Shown here: positions 61,774-64,000 of the stretch, in pieces
Layout: the number at the start of each line of letters is the position of its first letter
How positions within the stretch are numbered: the stretch's first letter is position 1
NCBI RefSeq assembly: GCF_026000375.1
Contig: NZ_AP026708.1
Span: 1,428,501 to 1,492,500 of the forward strand
DNA from: Pseudodesulfovibrio portus
GTDB lineage: Bacteria; Desulfobacterota; Desulfovibrionia; Desulfovibrionales; Desulfovibrionaceae
Length of the DNA: 64,000 nt
Reading direction: 5' to 3'
Position numbers and translations under genes: made by a program
The notes under the pieces: model-generated
Database searches by the model: none
Told to the model about the DNA's origin: nothing
Seen by the model: the letters and a program-made list of their open reading frames with translations, nothing else

Positions 61774-62034
61774 TCAGTAGTGGTAACGGCATTGGGCGAT
61801 GATCAGTGCGTCCGCCTCGCTGTCGTAGGCGTAGACAAGGCGGTGTTCCCTGTCGATGCGGCGGGACCAGTAGCCGGTGAGGTCGAAACGGAGCGGTTCG
61901 GGCTTGCCCCGCCCTTCAAAGGGAGTCCTCAGGGCGTCCCGGATGAGCAGATTGATGCGCTTGACCATCTTTTTGTCGGCCTTCTGCCAATACAGATAAT
62001 CTTCCCAACCGTGTTCGGTCCAGGTGAGGCGCAT
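61774..62034 (-). CDS. yoeB: YoeB-family mRNA-interferase toxin
   Basis: 86 residues. Matches YoeB/Txe: WTEHGWEDYLYWQKADKK, RINLLIRDALRTPFEGRGKPE, then SRRIDREHRLVY and the C-terminal YHY with the catalytic His/Tyr pair. It cleaves mRNA at the ribosome when freed from YefM. Its ATG overlaps the stop codon of the upstream antitoxin gene. Confidence 0.95.
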   Translation of the reverse strand: MRLTWTEHGWEDYLYWQKADKKMVKRINLLIRDALRTPFEGRGKPEPLRFDLTGYWSRRIDREHRLVYAYDSEADALIIAQCRYHY

Positions 62035-62291
62035 CAGTCCTCCAGGAGCGCGTGTTCTTCAAGCTCCCCCGCCTGGGCGGAACGGATTGACGCACGCAAC
62101 CGGTCGGCATTGGCCGGGCTGCCTAGCAGATACGCCGTTTCAGCGATCGAATTATAGTCTTCCAGGGACATCATGACCACAGACTTTGCCTTGCGCCGCG
62201 TGATGATCACGGGCTCATGCGAATCGCACACCTCGTCCATGGTGGACGCCAGGCGTTGACGAGCATCGGTGTAGGTGATGGCTTCGGGCAT
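62034..62291 (-). CDS. yefM: YefM-family antitoxin (Phd/YefM)
   Basis: 85 residues from the ATG at 62291 with AAGGAGG upstream. N-terminal TYTDARQRLASTMDEVCDSHEPVIITRR is the DNA-binding Phd/YefM fold, followed by VVMMSLEDYNSIAET and the toxin-binding acidic C-terminus. Its promoter region holds a TGTACA-type palindrome typical of yefM operators. It forms a self-contained toxin-antitoxin unit inserted between smpB and rnhB. Confidence 0.95.
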   Translation of the reverse strand: MPEAITYTDARQRLASTMDEVCDSHEPVIITRRKAKSVVMMSLEDYNSIAETAYLLGSPANADRLRASIRSAQAGELEEHALLED

Positions 62292-62305
62292 GTCGGCCTC
62301 CTTTT

Positions 62306-62325
62306 CTGTACAATAAATAGTACAG
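62306..62325 (-). promoter_or_regulatory. YefM operator and promoter
   Basis: CTGTAC-N8-GTACAG, an inverted repeat with TGTACA at its left half, just upstream of yefM. TATTTAT between the half-sites may be the -10 region, so binding would block transcription. Confidence 0.75.
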
Positions 62326-62382
62326 GTTTGCCCCATGGTCAAGGACGGGCCCTGCGCCCGATCACGGAAGGTCGTGCCGCGC

Positions 62383-63024
62383 CTAGAACAGGCTGGCCTG
62401 TTCCTGCGGCTTGTCTTCGGGTTTGACCTTTTTGAAGGTCAGGCGGTGGAGGCGGCAGGGGCCGAGTTTTCGGATGGCCTCGATGTGGGCCTTGGTGCCG
62501 TAGCCCATGTGCTGGGAGATGCCGTAGCCGGGGTAGCGTTTGGCCAGCTTGACCATGAGCCGGTCGCGGAAGGTCTTGGCCAGGACCGAGGCGGCGGAGA
62601 TGGCAGGGACCTTGCCGTCGCCCTTGATCACGTACTCCTGATGGATGTCGCGCCCCAGCGCGTAACCCGGAATGGTCTTGTCCCCGTCGATGCGCAGGAA
62701 TCTCGGCTCCGCCTTGAGGCAGCGCACGGCCCGCCCCATGGCCCGGAACGTGGCCTGCAAAATATTGACTTCGTCTATCTCCGGCGCCCAGGCCACACCC
62801 ACGGCCCAGGCCACTGCCTGCTCCCGGATCAGGGGATACAGCTCCTCGCGCCGCACGGCCGTCAACTGCTTGGAGTCGGTCAGCCCCGGCAGGTCGTACT
62901 CGACCGGCAGGATGCACGCCCCGGCCACCACGGGCCCGGCCAGACACCCCCGCCCGGCCTCGTCCACCCCGGCGATCTCCGTCGGGGAATACCCCCCTGC
63001 TTCGTACAAAACGACCTGGCTCAT
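62383..63024 (-). CDS. rnhB: Ribonuclease HII
   Basis: 213 residues from the ATG at 63024, which has GAGGAG ten bases upstream. The DEAGRG motif ([13 protein letters not shown], ~19-31) supplies the catalytic Asp/Glu pair, and ISAASVLAK(T)FRD and HMGYGTKAH are further family blocks. It removes RNA primers and misincorporated ribonucleotides. It lies downstream of rplS with a palindromic element in between. Confidence 0.96.
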   Translation of the reverse strand: MSQVVLYEAGGYSPTEIAGVDEAGRGCLAGPVVAGACILPVEYDLPGLTDSKQLTAVRREELYPLIREQAVAWAVGVAWAPEIDEVNILQATFRAMGRAVRCLKAEPRFLRIDGDKTIPGYALGRDIHQEYVIKGDGKVPAISAASVLAKTFRDRLMVKLAKRYPGYGISQHMGYGTKAHIEAIRKLGPCRLHRLTFKKVKPEDKPQEQASLF

Positions 63025-63101
63025 CCGCTGATCTCCTCCGGCACTGTTTGTGCCCCAAAGCTCCACAAAAAGCCACCACGGCCATCCCCAAAACCCAGAA
63101 A

Positions 63102-63129
63102 GCCCGAAGTGTCAGTTGACACTTCGGGC
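63102..63129. terminator. Hairpin between rplS and rnhB
   Basis: Perfect 13-bp stem GCCCGAAGTGTCA, GT and complement. T tail is weak, so it may be a processing or partial terminator hairpin. Confidence 0.6.
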
Positions 63130-63146
63130 ATATATTCCATCACAGG

Positions 63147-63270
63147 AATTTTTCGGAGAAGTGGTGAGATGTGCCGATGCGAGGGGATTGCAGGACCGCC
63201 GCGTAGTCCTCCTACGCAAGGGTCTGCTATCGCCGAGCAGCGGTGCAGATCGCCGCTTCTCCGGAAAATT
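63147..63270. repeat. Palindromic stop-codon element, copy D
   Basis: 124 bp. Outer arms AATTTTTCGGAGAAGTGG and CCGCTTCTCCGGAAAATT; central GCGTAGTCCTCCTACGCAAGG; inner stem around GCAGGACC/GGTCTGC; the GCAGCGGTGCAGATCGCC box resembles the full boxes loosely. It starts inside the TAA stop codon of rplS. Confidence 0.88.
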
Positions 63271-63619
63271 ACTCCCAGATCTGTTTGGACTTGATGCGTG
63301 CGGCCTTACCCCGCAGATTGCGCAGGTAGTAGATGCGGCTGCGGCGAACCTTGCCCTCGGAGACCACTTCCACGCGGTCGATGAAGGGGGAGTTCATGGG
63401 GAACACGCGCTCCACGCCGATACCGTCGGAAATCTTGCGCACGGTGAAGGTGGAGTTGGTGGTGCCGCGACGGCGACGCAGGACAGCGCCCTGGAAGACC
63501 TGGATGCGTTCCTTTTCACCCTCGATGATGCGGTAGTGAACCTTGACGGTGTCACCGGCCTTGAACTCGGGCATGTCCAAACGAATGTGTTCGGACTCGA
63601 TTTTCTTGATGATGTCCAT
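63269..63619 (-). CDS. rplS: 50S ribosomal protein L19
   Basis: 116 residues. The family blocks FKAGDTVKVHYRIIEGEKERIQ, FQGAVLRRRRG and FPMNSPFIDRVEV are present, and the basic C-terminus KVRRSRIYYLRNLRGKAARIK is typical. It lies next to an RNA methyltransferase, as in the usual trmD-rplS neighbourhood. The stop codon is part of a palindromic element. Confidence 0.98.
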   Translation of the reverse strand: MDIIKKIESEHIRLDMPEFKAGDTVKVHYRIIEGEKERIQVFQGAVLRRRRGTTNSTFTVRKISDGIGVERVFPMNSPFIDRVEVVSEGKVRRSRIYYLRNLRGKAARIKSKQIWE

Positions 63620-63636
63620 AGCAGTCTCCTGAATTC

Positions 63637-64000
63637 TTAGTACTCATCCGCGATGAGGCGATCAACAATGATGGCAACCGCACTTCTTACCGACAGATGG
63701 TTGTAGTCGTCCAAATACCTGACAGGCCGCATTATGCCGTCCGCTTTGGAGAGGACTTCTTCCGCCAAACCGTGTCCGGTTCCAAAAATCAATAAAACCG
63801 GAGAGTTGGCGAGCCATTTTTGGACCTCTGAACAGGTCAGGGCAGGCTCCGCCTCCTTGCGGCGATCCAGCCGTGCTGAAGTGGCCGCGAGGCGGGGACA
63901 TTGCCCTGTTTGCGCCTCGATGTCAAGGACCGCAGACTCGATATCGTCAAAAACCTTGACCTTGGAAAAGGCCTCGGCGCGGTCCGGATTGGCCTGGCTG
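63637..64000 (-). CDS. SPOUT-type RNA methyltransferase, 3' part (truncated at window edge)
   Basis: Only the C-terminal 120 residues are visible on the minus strand; the 5' end lies beyond the right edge. The end reads VLLIFGTGHGLAEEVLSKADG, then DDYNHLSVRSAVAIIVDRL, which is the SAM-binding trefoil-knot segment of RNA_Me_trans/PF09936 SPOUT proteins that sit between trmD and rplS in many deltaproteobacteria. It is the first visible gene of the rplS operon. The RNA target is unknown. Confidence 0.85.
   Translation of the reverse strand, partial: SQANPDRAEAFSKVKVFDDIESAVLDIEAQTGQCPRLAATSARLDRRKEAEPALTCSEVQKWLANSPVLLIFGTGHGLAEEVLSKADGIMRPVRYLDDYNHLSVRSAVAIIVDRLIADEY

Overview
The window reads as chromosomal DNA of a high-G+C, anaerobic, sulfate-reducer-type deltaproteobacterium (Desulfovibrionaceae, Pseudodesulfovibrio-like). 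The case rests on the combination of a rubredoxin:oxygen oxidoreductase/rubredoxin/desulfoferrodoxin/rubrerythrin/PerR oxygen-defence cluster, an orange-protein-type sigma54 regulator plus NifX-like/Mrp locus, a futalosine-route menaquinone enzyme, a chemoreceptor with a c-type heme motif beside a tetraheme cytochrome, and a two-subunit GlcD/GlcF lactate/glycolate-type dehydrogenase. The species assignment is inference. No rRNA, tRNA, CRISPR, insertion sequence or prophage was seen.

Layout. 1-3.7 kb: partial solute-binding protein, ilvD, and ribB behind an FMN riboswitch (all minus). 4-5 kb: hypA-hypB hydrogenase maturation. 5.1-5.7 kb: gene-free fold-back element. 5.8-8.6 kb: sigma54 activator, then a sigma54 promoter driving a NifX/ORP-like gene and mrp. 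8.7-9.8 kb: TPR-like protein and HD-GYP protein. 10.3-14.2 kb: phosphate operon (sensor kinase, Pit transporter, DUF47/PhoU-like) behind an array of 11-bp-spaced PhoB-like sites. 14.5-21.2 kb: small protein, alr, mutL, lptD, hldD. 21.5-24.8 kb: VWA-OmpA protein, a secreted protein, YwbE, and an endonuclease/exonuclease/phosphatase-fold enzyme. 25-28.5 kb: the oxygen-defence cluster. 28.7-31.3 kb: heme-MCP and tetraheme cytochrome. 31.4-38.8 kb: purL (PurS fusion), polyprenyl synthase, mqnB, nucleotide-sugar dehydrogenase, ubiE/menG and a small protein; most of these serve menaquinone synthesis. 39-43.9 kb: TetR-MFP-RND efflux operon with two TetR operators around its promoter. 44-51.2 kb: CreA, a Nif11-like protein, secA, a membrane protein, glcF and glcD. 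51.4-54.9 kb: two paralogous periplasmic binding proteins around a Gfo/Idh/MocA oxidoreductase. 55-61.6 kb: yraN-rsmI, then bioB-bioY-PTS EIID-HPr-EI-smpB. 61.7-64 kb: yefM-yoeB toxin-antitoxin, rnhB, rplS and a truncated SPOUT methyltransferase.

The most unusual signal is a dispersed family of long imperfect palindromes. There are six full-length copies, one internally deleted copy and one doubtful copy. All begin close behind the stop codon of a minus-strand gene, and in one case include it. They share three conserved boxes, but the two stem regions are unrelated between copies while self-complementary within each copy, as in integron attC sites or structured RNAs. Two further kinds of gene-free hairpin DNA (a 596-bp element with inverted homologous ends, and a GC-rich hairpin with a shared 3' flank) also occur. 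These intergenic structures are the best candidates for something undescribed; the genes themselves are mostly recognisable core or clade-typical functions.
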